Assembly: GCF_003664255.1 (NCBI RefSeq)
Contig: NZ_RCCV01000001.1
Location: 4,402,001-4,466,000 of the forward strand
DNA length: 64,000 bases
Direction: 5' to 3'
Origin: Micromonospora sp. M71_S20
Lineage (GTDB): Bacteria; Actinomycetota; Actinomycetes; Mycobacteriales; Micromonosporaceae
Position numbers and translations under genes: made by a program. The number at the start of each line of letters is the position of its first letter. Position 1 is the first letter of the stretch. The notes beneath the pieces were generated by a model. It worked only from the letters and a program-made list of their open reading frames with translations. It did not search any database and was not told the origin of the DNA. Shown in pieces: positions 41,674 through 49,827 of this stretch.

Positions 41674-42780
41674 ATGCGCCTGCTCATCGGCCAGACCGGC
41701 GCGCCGACCGCCGTCGTCAACGCGAGCCTGCGCGGCTTCCTGGAGGGCGCCGAGGGACACGAGGTCCTCGCCCTGCGCGGGGGCCCCGACGGTCTCGTCG
41801 ACGGCCGGCTCACCCCGGTCACCCTCGCCGACGTCCCGCCCGCCTGGACCCACCGCGGCGGATCCTGGCTCGGCGCCGGCCGCCGGGCGGTCACCGGCGA
41901 CGACCTCGACGCGGCGGTCGCGACGCTCGCCGAGCACCGCGTCGACGGGGTCGCGCTGATCGGCGGCAACGGCACGATGGCGCTGCTGCGGGCCCTCACC
42001 GAACGCGCCGAGCAGGCCGGGTTGCCCCTGTGCACCGCCGGCATCCCCAAGACCGTCGACAACGACCTGGTCGGCGTCGACCACTGCCCCGGATTCGGCT
42101 CCGCCGCGCGCTACCTGACCCGGGTCGTGCCCGACCTCGCCCGCGACCACGCGGCCATGCGGGCGATCGAGCCGGTACGCATCGTGGAGACCCTGGGCCG
42201 GTCGGTGGGCTGGCTGGCGCTGGCCGCGACGTGGCACCGGGAGGATCCGGCACACGCACCGCACCTCGTCCTGCTGCCGGAGGTGCCGTTCGACCGGGCG
42301 GACTTCCTGCGGCAGGTCGCCGACGCCCTGCACACGCACGGCCGCGCGTTCGTGGTGACCAGCGAGGGCGCCGCCCGCGAGCTGACCGACGAGCCCTTCG
42401 AGGCGGCCAACCACACCCGGATCCTGCTGGGCGGGGTGTCCCGCCAGCTCGCCGCGCTGGTCACCGCCGAACTCGGGGTGGCCGCCCGCGGCGAGGTCCT
42501 CGGCATGGTGCAGCGCTCGGCCGGCGCCCTGGCGGGCGAGGTCGACCGCCGGGAGGCGACCGAGGCCGGACGGCACGCCGCGCGGCTGCTGGCGGCCCGG
42601 CGCAGCGGACTCATGGTCGGCCTGCACCGCGTCGGCACGGACCCCTACGCCGCCGGGTACGACCCGGTGCCACTGGCCGAGGTGGCCGGCCACACCCGAC
42701 CGGTACCCGCGCGGTGGCGCACCACCGACCCCGCCGACCTCGACGACTTCCACGACTGGCTCACCCCTCTCATCGCCTGA
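41674..42780 (+). CDS. PfkA-family (6-phosphofructokinase-like) sugar kinase
   Basis: A 368-residue member of the PfkA family. The nucleotide/phosphate loop reads IGGNGTM (G97-G100) where ATP-dependent enzymes have GGDGS/T, so the metal-binding aspartate is an asparagine. The catalytic loop PKTVDND (125-131) keeps the aspartate base D129 and has lysine at the position that is glycine in ATP-dependent PFKs and lysine in PPi-dependent ones. The end ESTLIDG-like allosteric parts are missing. It may use PPi or an unusual phosphoryl donor, and its acceptor is probably the pathway sugar rather than fructose-6-phosphate. It lies 5 bp after the aldehyde dehydrogenase. Confidence 0.85.
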   Translation: MRLLIGQTGAPTAVVNASLRGFLEGAEGHEVLALRGGPDGLVDGRLTPVTLADVPPAWTHRGGSWLGAGRRAVTGDDLDAAVATLAEHRVDGVALIGGNGTMALLRALTERAEQAGLPLCTAGIPKTVDNDLVGVDHCPGFGSAARYLTRVVPDLARDHAAMRAIEPVRIVETLGRSVGWLALAATWHREDPAHAPHLVLLPEVPFDRADFLRQVADALHTHGRAFVVTSEGAARELTDEPFEAANHTRILLGGVSRQLAALVTAELGVAARGEVLGMVQRSAGALAGEVDRREATEAGRHAARLLAARRSGLMVGLHRVGTDPYAAGYDPVPLAEVAGHTRPVPARWRTTDPADLDDFHDWLTPLIA

Positions 42781-42807
42781 GTGACCCCTCCATCGAAAGG
42801 CAGGCAC

Positions 42808-44103
42808 ATGCGGCACAGGTACCTGAGCGCGGCGCTCGCCCTGGCCCTGGTCGGCGGGCTCACCGCCGGCTGCGGCTCGGACTCCGCCGGCTCCGCCAAC
42901 GAGATCAACCTGATCATGTCGAACCACCCCTGGCAGCGGGCGATCGAGCCGTTGATCGACGACTTCGAGAAGGAGTCGGGCGTCACGGTGAAGGTCCAGA
43001 CGTTCGCCGAGCAGCAGATGCGCGACAAGGTGCAGCTCAACCTCCAGTCGCGCAGCTCCTCGATGGACGTGTTCATGACGCTGCCCTCCCGCGAGGGCCC
43101 CCAGTTCGCCAAGTCCAACTACTACGAGCCGCTGGACGAGCACGTCAGCAAGGCCGGGGCGGACTACGACGTCGACGACTTCCCGACCGCCGTACGTGCC
43201 GGCATGACCGTGGACGACAAGCTGATCGCGGCGCCGATCAACGTCGAGGGCGTGGTGCTGTACTACCGCACCGACCTGTTCGACAAGTACGGCGTCACGC
43301 CGCCGAAGACCCTCGACGAGCTGACCACCACCGCGGAGACGATCAAGCAGAAGTCCGGCGGCAGCGTCACCCCGATCGCGTTGCGCGGACAGTCCGCGGC
43401 GCTGCCGTTCACCTTCGGCCCGTTCCTGCACTCGCAGGGCGTGAGCTGGACCAAGCCCGACGGCACGCCCAACTTCGACGACCCCAAGGCCGTCGAGGCG
43501 ATCGACCGCTACGCCACCCTGGCCCGCGAGTACGGCCCGCCCGGCGTCGTCAACAACACCTTCACCCAGTCCTCGGCCCTGTTCGCCGCCGGCGACGCCG
43601 CCATGGAGCTGGAGTCGAGCAACGAGGTCAGCAGCATCATCGACCCCAAGACCTCCAGGATCGCGGACAAGATCGGCGTCCTCGACTTCCCGGCCGGGGC
43701 CGCCGGCTCCAAGACCACCGTGCTGTCCTGGGGCCTGTCGGTCTCCTCGTTCTCCAAGAACAAGGACGCGGCGTGGAAGTTCGTGCAGTGGGCCACCAGC
43801 GCGAAGACCCAACTGGAACTCACCAAGTCCGGCATCGCCCCGCCGCGCACCTCGGTCAGCCAGGACCCCGCCTACACCGCCACCCTCAACACCGAGACGC
43901 TCAAGCAGTGGAACGCGGCGCTGACGAAGGCGCAGACCGACGGTGCCACCGAGGTCGGGCCCGTGGGTGTCGCGGCCCCCGAGATGCGCAAGGTCATCGG
44001 CGACGCGGTCGGCACCGTGATCCTCGGCCGGGCGAGTGCCGAGGAAGCGGCCAAGCAGATCCAGGACGGCCTCACCCCGCTGCTGGCGAAGAACAGCGAG
44101 TAG
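42808..44103 (+). CDS. Sugar ABC importer, substrate-binding lipoprotein (family 1)
   Basis: A 431-residue extracellular binding protein. The lipobox LTAGC gives an acylated cysteine at residue 22. The mature part follows the MalE-like family 1 pattern: EPLIDDFEKESGVTVKVQ, DVFMTLPSREGPQFAKS, NVEGVVLYYRTDLFDKYGV and AALFAAGDAAMELESS-like segments. It would capture a mono- or oligosaccharide for the two permeases that follow. ATG at 42808 is preceded by GAAAGGCAGG. An upstream in-frame GTG at 42781 would disrupt the signal peptide. Confidence 0.93.
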   Translation: MRHRYLSAALALALVGGLTAGCGSDSAGSANEINLIMSNHPWQRAIEPLIDDFEKESGVTVKVQTFAEQQMRDKVQLNLQSRSSSMDVFMTLPSREGPQFAKSNYYEPLDEHVSKAGADYDVDDFPTAVRAGMTVDDKLIAAPINVEGVVLYYRTDLFDKYGVTPPKTLDELTTTAETIKQKSGGSVTPIALRGQSAALPFTFGPFLHSQGVSWTKPDGTPNFDDPKAVEAIDRYATLAREYGPPGVVNNTFTQSSALFAAGDAAMELESSNEVSSIIDPKTSRIADKIGVLDFPAGAAGSKTTVLSWGLSVSSFSKNKDAAWKFVQWATSAKTQLELTKSGIAPPRTSVSQDPAYTATLNTETLKQWNAALTKAQTDGATEVGPVGVAAPEMRKVIGDAVGTVILGRASAEEAAKQIQDGLTPLLAKNSE

Positions 44104-44110
44104 GAGCCTC

Positions 44111-45064
44111 ATGAGCACCGACACGACGACGAAACGCCCGACCGGCCCCCGCTCCGCCAGCACGGCGGGGCGGGGGGCGGGGCGCCGGCCGAGAAGGACG
44201 GTGCATCCGACCGCCCGGGGGATCTGGCCCTTCGTGGTGCCGGCCGCCGTGGTCACCGCCCTGCTGGTCCTGCTGCCGATCGCGTACACCGTCTGGCTGT
44301 CGGTGACCGACCGGCAGTCCGACGGCACGAACACGGGCTTCCTCGGGTTCGACAACTACGCCCAGATGTTCGCCAACCCGGCGTTCTACAACTCCCTGAA
44401 GGTCACGCTCTTCCTCTTCGTGGTGTGCCTCGCCGTGGAGACCGTGCTGGGACTCGCGCTCGGCTACGTGATGAGCCTCGACGTGCCGGGTCGGCGCGTC
44501 TTCCAGGGCATGATGCTCATCCCGGCGATCACCGCGTCGGTGGCGGTCGGCCTGCTCTGGCTGCTGATCATGGATCCGTCGCTGGGGGCGGCCAACGAGC
44601 TGCTGGCCGTCATCGGGATCGACCCCGTGGTCTGGCTCGGTGACCCGTCCATCGCGCCCTGGTCCATCGCGCTCGTGGACATCTGGCAGTGGACGCCGTT
44701 CATGGCGCTGATCATCTCCGCCGGCATCCGGTCGTTGCCGGAGGAGCCGTTCGAGGCGGCGGCCATCGACGGGGCGAGCGGCTGGCGTACCGCGTGGAAC
44801 ATCGGTCTGCCCCTGCTGCGGCCGGTGCTCATCGTCGCGATGCTGCTGCGCACCGTCGACCTGGTCCGCTTCTTCGACACCATCTACATCATGACCCAGG
44901 GCGGGCCGGTCGACTCGACGAACACCCTCAACGTGTACGGCTACAACGAGGCGTTCATCAACCAGGCACCCAGCTACGCCGCCACCCTGCAGATCGCCCT
45001 GCTGGTGCTCGTCGTCCTGATCGCCACCGTCTTCACCCTGGTCCGAAGGAGGGCCGCGAAATGA
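44111..45064 (+). CDS. Sugar ABC importer, MalF-like permease
   Basis: A 317-residue permease with a basic ~35-residue cytoplasmic N-terminus, then six transmembrane helices. The cytoplasmic EAA loop is clear (EEPFEAAAIDGASGWRTAWN followed by LPLLRP). It pairs with the MalG-like permease. No ATPase is encoded in the operon, so a shared MsiK-type ATPase encoded elsewhere is likely, as in many actinomycetes. ATG at 44111 follows TAGGAGCC. Confidence 0.93.
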   Translation: MSTDTTTKRPTGPRSASTAGRGAGRRPRRTVHPTARGIWPFVVPAAVVTALLVLLPIAYTVWLSVTDRQSDGTNTGFLGFDNYAQMFANPAFYNSLKVTLFLFVVCLAVETVLGLALGYVMSLDVPGRRVFQGMMLIPAITASVAVGLLWLLIMDPSLGAANELLAVIGIDPVVWLGDPSIAPWSIALVDIWQWTPFMALIISAGIRSLPEEPFEAAAIDGASGWRTAWNIGLPLLRPVLIVAMLLRTVDLVRFFDTIYIMTQGGPVDSTNTLNVYGYNEAFINQAPSYAATLQIALLVLVVLIATVFTLVRRRAAK

Positions 45065-45882
45065 GCGCGGGCAAGCGGCTGGTCGGCGTCTACACCGCGT
45101 ACGTCCTGTTCGCCGTGGTCTTCTTCGGCCCGGTGCTGTTCATGCTCTGGTCGTCGCTGCGGCGCAACGTCGACATCACCGGTTCCCTGTTCGACGTGGC
45201 CTCGCCGCTGACGCTGGAGAACTTCACCAACCTGTTCGAGCGGTTCGAGTTCGGCCGCTACATCGCCAACAGCTTCATCGTCGCCGGCGGCTCCACCCTG
45301 CTCGGCCTGGTGCTGGGCGCCCCGGCCGCGTACGTGATCGTCCGGCGGCAACTGAACACGCTGGGCTTCGTGACGCTCCTCGCCCGGATGGCACCCGGCG
45401 TGCTGTTCGTCCTTCCGCTGTTCGTGCTCTCCATCCGCATCGACGCCCCGTCGAACACGGGGCTCAACTACGCCCTGCTCATCGTGGCGCACCTGATCGT
45501 CACCCTGCCGCTGTGCATCTGGCTGCTGATCCCGTTCTTCGAGGAGATCCCGATCAGCATCGAGGAGTCCACGCTCATCGACGGCGCCTCCACCTGGCAG
45601 CGGTTCCGCATGGTGGTGCTGCCGCTCGCCCTGCCCGGCGTCTCGGTGGCACTCACGCTCAGCTTCGTCTTCTCCTGGAACTACTTCCTGTTCGCCCTGG
45701 CCCTCGCCAACGACCGGACGCTGCCGCTGACGGTCATCGCCTTCAACTTCATCGGCCAGGGATCGAACGATTTCGGCGGTCTGATGGCCGCCAGCACGCT
45801 CATCTCAGCGCCGGCCCTCCTGCTGACGATCTTCGCGCAGCGGTGGCTGGTGCGTGGAATCACCGGAGGTGCCGTCAAGTGA
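45061..45882 (+). CDS. Sugar ABC importer, MalG-like permease
   Basis: A 273-residue permease with six helices and the EAA motif around residues 180-200 (SIEESTLIDGASTWQRFRMV, LPLALPG). ATG at 45061 overlaps the MalF-like stop by 4 nt. The longer reading frame that begins in the previous gene is not coding in its first part. It completes the importer with the binding protein at 42808. Confidence 0.93.
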   Translation: MSAGKRLVGVYTAYVLFAVVFFGPVLFMLWSSLRRNVDITGSLFDVASPLTLENFTNLFERFEFGRYIANSFIVAGGSTLLGLVLGAPAAYVIVRRQLNTLGFVTLLARMAPGVLFVLPLFVLSIRIDAPSNTGLNYALLIVAHLIVTLPLCIWLLIPFFEEIPISIEESTLIDGASTWQRFRMVVLPLALPGVSVALTLSFVFSWNYFLFALALANDRTLPLTVIAFNFIGQGSNDFGGLMAASTLISAPALLLTIFAQRWLVRGITGGAVK

Positions 45883-46880
45883 CGACCACCAGTGTCCGTG
45901 CCCGCTTCCTCGGCGACGGACGGATCGACTTCGAGCGGGCCACGCTCGGCCCGGTCGCCGACGGGCAGGTACGCGTCCGCGTCGACGTCTGCGCCCTCTG
46001 CGGCTCGGACAAGCGGCTGCTGCGGTCGGGCTCGCCCGTGGTGCCGGGACACGAGATCGCCGGCACCGTGGTCGACGTCGGCGCGGACGTCACCGTGCCC
46101 GTCGGGACCCGCGGCATCGTCTACATCCCGGTCTTCTGCGGTACGTGCCGGCGCTGCGCCGCCGGACGCACCAACCAGTGCCTGCACCTGCGGGAGCTGA
46201 TCGGCTGGCAGCGCGACGGCGGGTTCGCCGAGCACGTCGACGTGCCGGCCCGCTGCCTGCTGCCGGTGCCCGACGACGTGCCGCTGGACACGGCGGTGCT
46301 GGGTCTGGACACCGTGGGCACCGCCGCGCACGCCCTGCGCCTGTGGCAGCGCACCCAACCCGACGGTGTCGACCGGGCGCTGGTGATCGGCGCCGGCCCG
46401 TTGGGCCTCGGGGTCGTCGCCGTGGCGGGCGCCTTCGGCGTCGGCGGGGTCGACGCCTTCGACCCGCACGAGGGTCGGCTGTCCACCGCCGTCGAGCTGG
46501 GCGCCCGGGCCGCGGGCGACCTGACGGCCGAGAACCAGTACGACCTCGTGGTGGAGGTCAGCGGCGCGGCGGCGGCCCGGGAGACCGCGCAGCGGGTGGT
46601 CGCGCCCGGCGGCGCGGTGATCGCCCTCGGCGAGTCCGACGAGCCCTACACGATGCCCGCGACGCCCCGGTGGCGGCGCACGGACTGCTACACCGTGCGT
46701 TCCTTCTACTTCCCCACCAGCGAGGTCGAGGCGAACTGGGACCTGCTGCGCGACCACGGCGCCGCGCTGCGGGACCGGCTGACGGTGCCGGTGACCCTCG
46801 CCGAACTGCCCGACGCCTTCGCCCGCTTCGTCGCTGGCGACTACTTCAAACCCTGCATCGTGTCGGAGGACGCCCGATGA
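45879..46880 (+). CDS. Zinc-dependent alcohol/polyol dehydrogenase (first)
   Basis: A 333-residue medium-chain dehydrogenase. The catalytic-zinc site uses CALCGSDKR and PGHEIAG. A structural-zinc set of four cysteines is present in CGTCRRCAAGRTNQC. The Rossmann motif is VIGAGPLGLGVVAVAGAFG. GTG at 45879 overlaps the permease stop by 4 nt. It would oxidise a hydroxyl of the imported sugar or reduce an aldehyde intermediate with NAD(P)H. Downstream overlap with the aldolase gene suggests a close functional link. Confidence 0.9.
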   Translation: MTTTSVRARFLGDGRIDFERATLGPVADGQVRVRVDVCALCGSDKRLLRSGSPVVPGHEIAGTVVDVGADVTVPVGTRGIVYIPVFCGTCRRCAAGRTNQCLHLRELIGWQRDGGFAEHVDVPARCLLPVPDDVPLDTAVLGLDTVGTAAHALRLWQRTQPDGVDRALVIGAGPLGLGVVAVAGAFGVGGVDAFDPHEGRLSTAVELGARAAGDLTAENQYDLVVEVSGAAAARETAQRVVAPGGAVIALGESDEPYTMPATPRWRRTDCYTVRSFYFPTSEVEANWDLLRDHGAALRDRLTVPVTLAELPDAFARFVAGDYFKPCIVSEDAR

Positions 46881-47788
46881 ACCAGCCGCAGCACCTGCTC
46901 ATCCTCGCGGTCGACCAGCGGCCCTGGCTCACCCAGGCGCTCTACGGCCACACCGGCACCGCCACGCGCAGCCAACGCGCGGCGATCACCGACGGCAAGC
47001 ACATGGTGGTGGAGGGGCTCCTCGCGGCGCTCGCCGACGAGCCGAGGCTCGCCGCGCACGCCGGCATCCTCGTCGACGCGACGCTGGGCCCCGGCGTGGC
47101 CGAGCGGGCCCACGCCAACGGCGTGACCGTGAGCATGCCGCTGGAGCGCGGCGGTTGCGAGATCTACGAGACCGAACCGGCCGACCTCAGGTCCCACCTG
47201 GAGCACCACCAGCCCGAGCTGCCCAAGGTCCTGGTCCGCTACAACGTCGAAGGCGATGTCGACGGCAACCGCGTCCAGCGCGCCCGGCTGGCCGAGGTTT
47301 CCGCGGCGGTCCGCGACGCCGGTGGCCGTTTCCTGTTCGAGCTGCTCGTGCCGCCCACGCCCGCGCAGCTGGACGCCGTCGGCGGCGACCCGGGACGGTT
47401 CGAACGGGAACTGCGTCCCGCGCTGGTGCACCGCGCGATGACCGAGCTGCTCGACGAGGTTCCGGTGGACGTCTGGAAGCTGGAGCACCTCGACCGGCAG
47501 GAGCACTACCGCACCGCGGCCCGGATCGCGGCCGAGGCCGGCGGCGAGTGCATCCTGCTCGGCGCCAACGCGCCGGCGCCCCGGGTCGAAGGCTGGCTCG
47601 CCGACGCCGCCGCCGCCGGATTCACCGGCTTCGCTATCGGGCGTAGCATCTGGTGGGACGCGCTGCGCGGGCTGCTCGCCGGGGACCTGGCCCGCCCTCA
47701 GGCGGTGGCGGCGGTCGCCGCGAACTACCGTGGATTCGCCGCCGCGTTCCTCGCCGCGGTGCCGGTCGGGCCCGAGCCACACGAGTGA
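46877..47788 (+). CDS. DUF2090 aldolase (IolC C-terminal / IolJ-like, 2-deoxy-5-keto-gluconate-phosphate aldolase family)
   Basis: A 303-residue protein that matches the DUF2090 domain found at the C-terminus of IolC-type fusions: HLLILAVDQRPWLTQALYG, GILVDATLGPGVAERAHANG, KVLVRYNVEGDVDGNRVQ, RFLFELLVPPTPAQLDAVGG, RELRPALVHRAM-type helix, VDVWKLEHLDRQEHY and GFTGFAIGRSIWWDAL. In inositol catabolism this domain cleaves 2-deoxy-5-keto-gluconate-6-phosphate to DHAP and malonate semialdehyde. Here the other iol genes are absent, so a related phosphorylated keto-deoxy acid is the likely substrate, prepared by the dehydratase and kinase of the operon. ATG at 46877, 4-nt overlap with the dehydrogenase. 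Confidence 0.87.
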   Translation: MNQPQHLLILAVDQRPWLTQALYGHTGTATRSQRAAITDGKHMVVEGLLAALADEPRLAAHAGILVDATLGPGVAERAHANGVTVSMPLERGGCEIYETEPADLRSHLEHHQPELPKVLVRYNVEGDVDGNRVQRARLAEVSAAVRDAGGRFLFELLVPPTPAQLDAVGGDPGRFERELRPALVHRAMTELLDEVPVDVWKLEHLDRQEHYRTAARIAAEAGGECILLGANAPAPRVEGWLADAAAAGFTGFAIGRSIWWDALRGLLAGDLARPQAVAAVAANYRGFAAAFLAAVPVGPEPHE

Positions 47789-47796
47789 GGACACCA

Positions 47797-48498
47797 GTGA
47801 CGCCACCCTCCATGCCCCGGCCCCCCGCCGCGACGCTGCCGGTGCCCGCGCAGGAAGCGGATCCCCAGACCGGTGAGCGGGTCGGCGAGCTGCTCTACCG
47901 GACGCTGCGAGACCGGATCATCTCGGGCGAGCTGCGGCCCGGCACCCGGCTGAGCGTCCCGGCGCTGGCCGAGGAGTTCCGGGTGAGCCGCAGCCCCGTG
48001 CGCGACGCGGTGATCCGCCTGGTGCAGGACGAGCTGGCGCGCGAGACCCTCAACCGCGGCGCGGTCGTCGCCCGCATCGAGGGCGAGGAGCTGGTCAGCC
48101 TCTACGAGGCCCGCGAGGCTCTGGAGTGGGCGGTGGCCCGGCTGGCGGCGCAGCGGTACAGCCCGGCGCTGCGCCGCCGCCTGCTCGCCCTGCTCACCGA
48201 GCACCGGCAGGTCGCGGCGGACGGCGACTTCGCCCGCCACATCGAACTCGACGCCGCGTTCCACCGGGAGATCCGGCAGGCCGCGCAGAGTCCGGTGCTG
48301 ACCCGGATGCTCGACGGCGTCCAGAGTCGGGTCCTGATCGCGATGCGCTCGACCAGCCTCACCGGAGGCATGGCCCAGGCCGTCGCCGACCACCAGGCCA
48401 TCTTCGAGGCGCTCTGCTCGGGTGATCCCGACGCCGCGGGTGAGGCCGCCCGGGCGCACATCCGCCGACTCAAGGAGCTGCTTCGTGCCGCTTACTGA
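47797..48498 (+). CDS. GntR/FCD-family transcriptional regulator
   Basis: A 233-residue regulator. The N-terminal GntR winged helix spans about 30-95 (LYRTLRDRIISGELRPGTRL, LAEEFRVSRSPVRDAVIRL). The FCD ligand-binding domain follows with LYEAREALEWAVARLAAQ, HIELDAAFHREIRQAAQSP and the histidine-containing DHQAIFEAL, typical metal or carboxylate-sensing residues. FCD regulators usually sense sugar acids or intermediates of their own operon. It is encoded within the ten-gene operon and is the best candidate for the palindrome at 38936-38953. GTG at 47797, 14-nt overlap with the next gene. Confidence 0.92.
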   Translation: MTPPSMPRPPAATLPVPAQEADPQTGERVGELLYRTLRDRIISGELRPGTRLSVPALAEEFRVSRSPVRDAVIRLVQDELARETLNRGAVVARIEGEELVSLYEAREALEWAVARLAAQRYSPALRRRLLALLTEHRQVAADGDFARHIELDAAFHREIRQAAQSPVLTRMLDGVQSRVLIAMRSTSLTGGMAQAVADHQAIFEALCSGDPDAAGEAARAHIRRLKELLRAAY

Positions 48499-49540
48499 AG
48501 CCCGCACGATCACCGCCGTCCGGTGCCACGGTCCGGGCGACGTACGCGTCGAGCACCTGCCCGAGCGCGCCCCGGGCCCCGGCGAGGTGGCCATCGAGCC
48601 CCTGGCCGTGGGGGTCTGCGGCACGGACAGCCACATCGTCGGCGGCAGCTTCCCCGCGGCGGCGCCGGTCGTGCTGGGTCACGAGGTCTGCGGGCGGGTG
48701 CGGGAGGTCGGCCCCGGGGTCGACCGGCTCGCGCCCGGCGACCTCGTGACCGTCGAGCCCCACGACTACTGCACCGCCTGCGCGTACTGCCGGCTGGGGC
48801 AGGAGCATCTCTGCGACGCCAAGCGGGGCTACGGCGTACGGCTGGACGGCGGGATGGCCGAGCGCATGGTGGTGCCGGCACGGATCGCCTACCGGCTGCC
48901 CCCGGACACGCCACCGTGGATCGGCGCCCTCACCGAGCCGCTCGCGTGCTGCATCCACGGCATGGACCAGCTCGCGCCCCGCTCCGGCCTGCCCGTGCTC
49001 GTCCACGGCGCCGGCCCGGCGGGCGCGATGATGGTGGCGCTGGCCCGCTCCCGCGGGCTCGCCCCCGTCGTCGTCATGGATCCCCGCCCGGACCGCCGCG
49101 ACCTCGCGCTGCGCATGGGAGCCGACGCCGCCCTCGACCCGACCGACCCGGCCAGCGGGGCGGCGGCCCGGGCCCTGACCGACGGCCTCGGCTTCCCGTA
49201 CGTCGTCGACGCCGTCGGCTCGGCGCGCCTGCTGGAGTCCGCGATCGGCATGGCCAGCCGCGGCGGCCGGATCCTGATCTTCGGTGTCGCCCGGCCGGAC
49301 GAGGAGGCACGGGTGCGCCCCAACGAGGTCTTCGCGCGCGAGCTGACCATCGTGGGGGCGGTCATCAACCCGTACACCCATCACCGCGCGGTGGGCATGC
49401 TGCCGACGCTCGGCCTGGACCGGCTGCGGCCGGCGTTCTTCCCGCTGGAGGAGGTCTCGCAGGCGCTCGAGGCCCAGGCCGTCGGACAGGCCGACAAGGT
49501 CTTCGTCGCCCCGCACGGCGTCGACGCCGCCCTCCGGTAG
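48485..49540 (+). CDS. Zinc-dependent alcohol dehydrogenase (second)
   Basis: A 351-residue medium-chain dehydrogenase with the catalytic-zinc motif CGTDSH and GHEVCG and a structural-zinc set in CTACAYCRLGQEHLC. The cofactor-binding region is VHGAGPAGAMMVALARSRG. Its distinct sequence from the first dehydrogenase suggests a second oxidation or reduction step. GTG at 48485 lies inside the 3' end of the GntR gene. It ends the ten-gene operon. Confidence 0.9.
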   Translation: MPLTEARTITAVRCHGPGDVRVEHLPERAPGPGEVAIEPLAVGVCGTDSHIVGGSFPAAAPVVLGHEVCGRVREVGPGVDRLAPGDLVTVEPHDYCTACAYCRLGQEHLCDAKRGYGVRLDGGMAERMVVPARIAYRLPPDTPPWIGALTEPLACCIHGMDQLAPRSGLPVLVHGAGPAGAMMVALARSRGLAPVVVMDPRPDRRDLALRMGADAALDPTDPASGAAARALTDGLGFPYVVDAVGSARLLESAIGMASRGGRILIFGVARPDEEARVRPNEVFARELTIVGAVINPYTHHRAVGMLPTLGLDRLRPAFFPLEEVSQALEAQAVGQADKVFVAPHGVDAALR

Positions 49541-49575
49541 CCCGGGGACCCGACCGGGTTCACCCCGTCCGGCGT

Positions 49576-49596
49576 CACCGTGGCCGGTCCACGGTG
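49576..49596 (+). terminator. Possible terminator hairpin after the ten-gene operon
   Basis: CACCGTGG-CCGGT-CCACGGTG is a perfect 8-bp stem with a 5-nt loop, 36 bp after the last stop. There is no T-run, so function as a terminator is only suggested by position. The rest of the 287 bp before 49828 is notably AT-rich around 49650-49690 and probably holds the promoter of the next gene. Confidence 0.45.
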
Positions 49597-49827
49597 GCGC
49601 CGCACGGCGTCGACGACTTTTGCCCGTCCGGACGAAAGTTCAGGCGATCTCACACAAACATCTAGACATTTAGATTTAAGAATCCTAGTGTTGCCTCACC
49701 AGGCAGCGGCGTGCCAGGCCAACCATCAGGACATGACAACGATGTCCGTTCGATGTCCGGGCCCGCCGCTGAGCCCGAGCGCCGCGCGACGACGTACGTC
49801 GTTGTCCCGCTCCCCTGGAGGAGAAGA

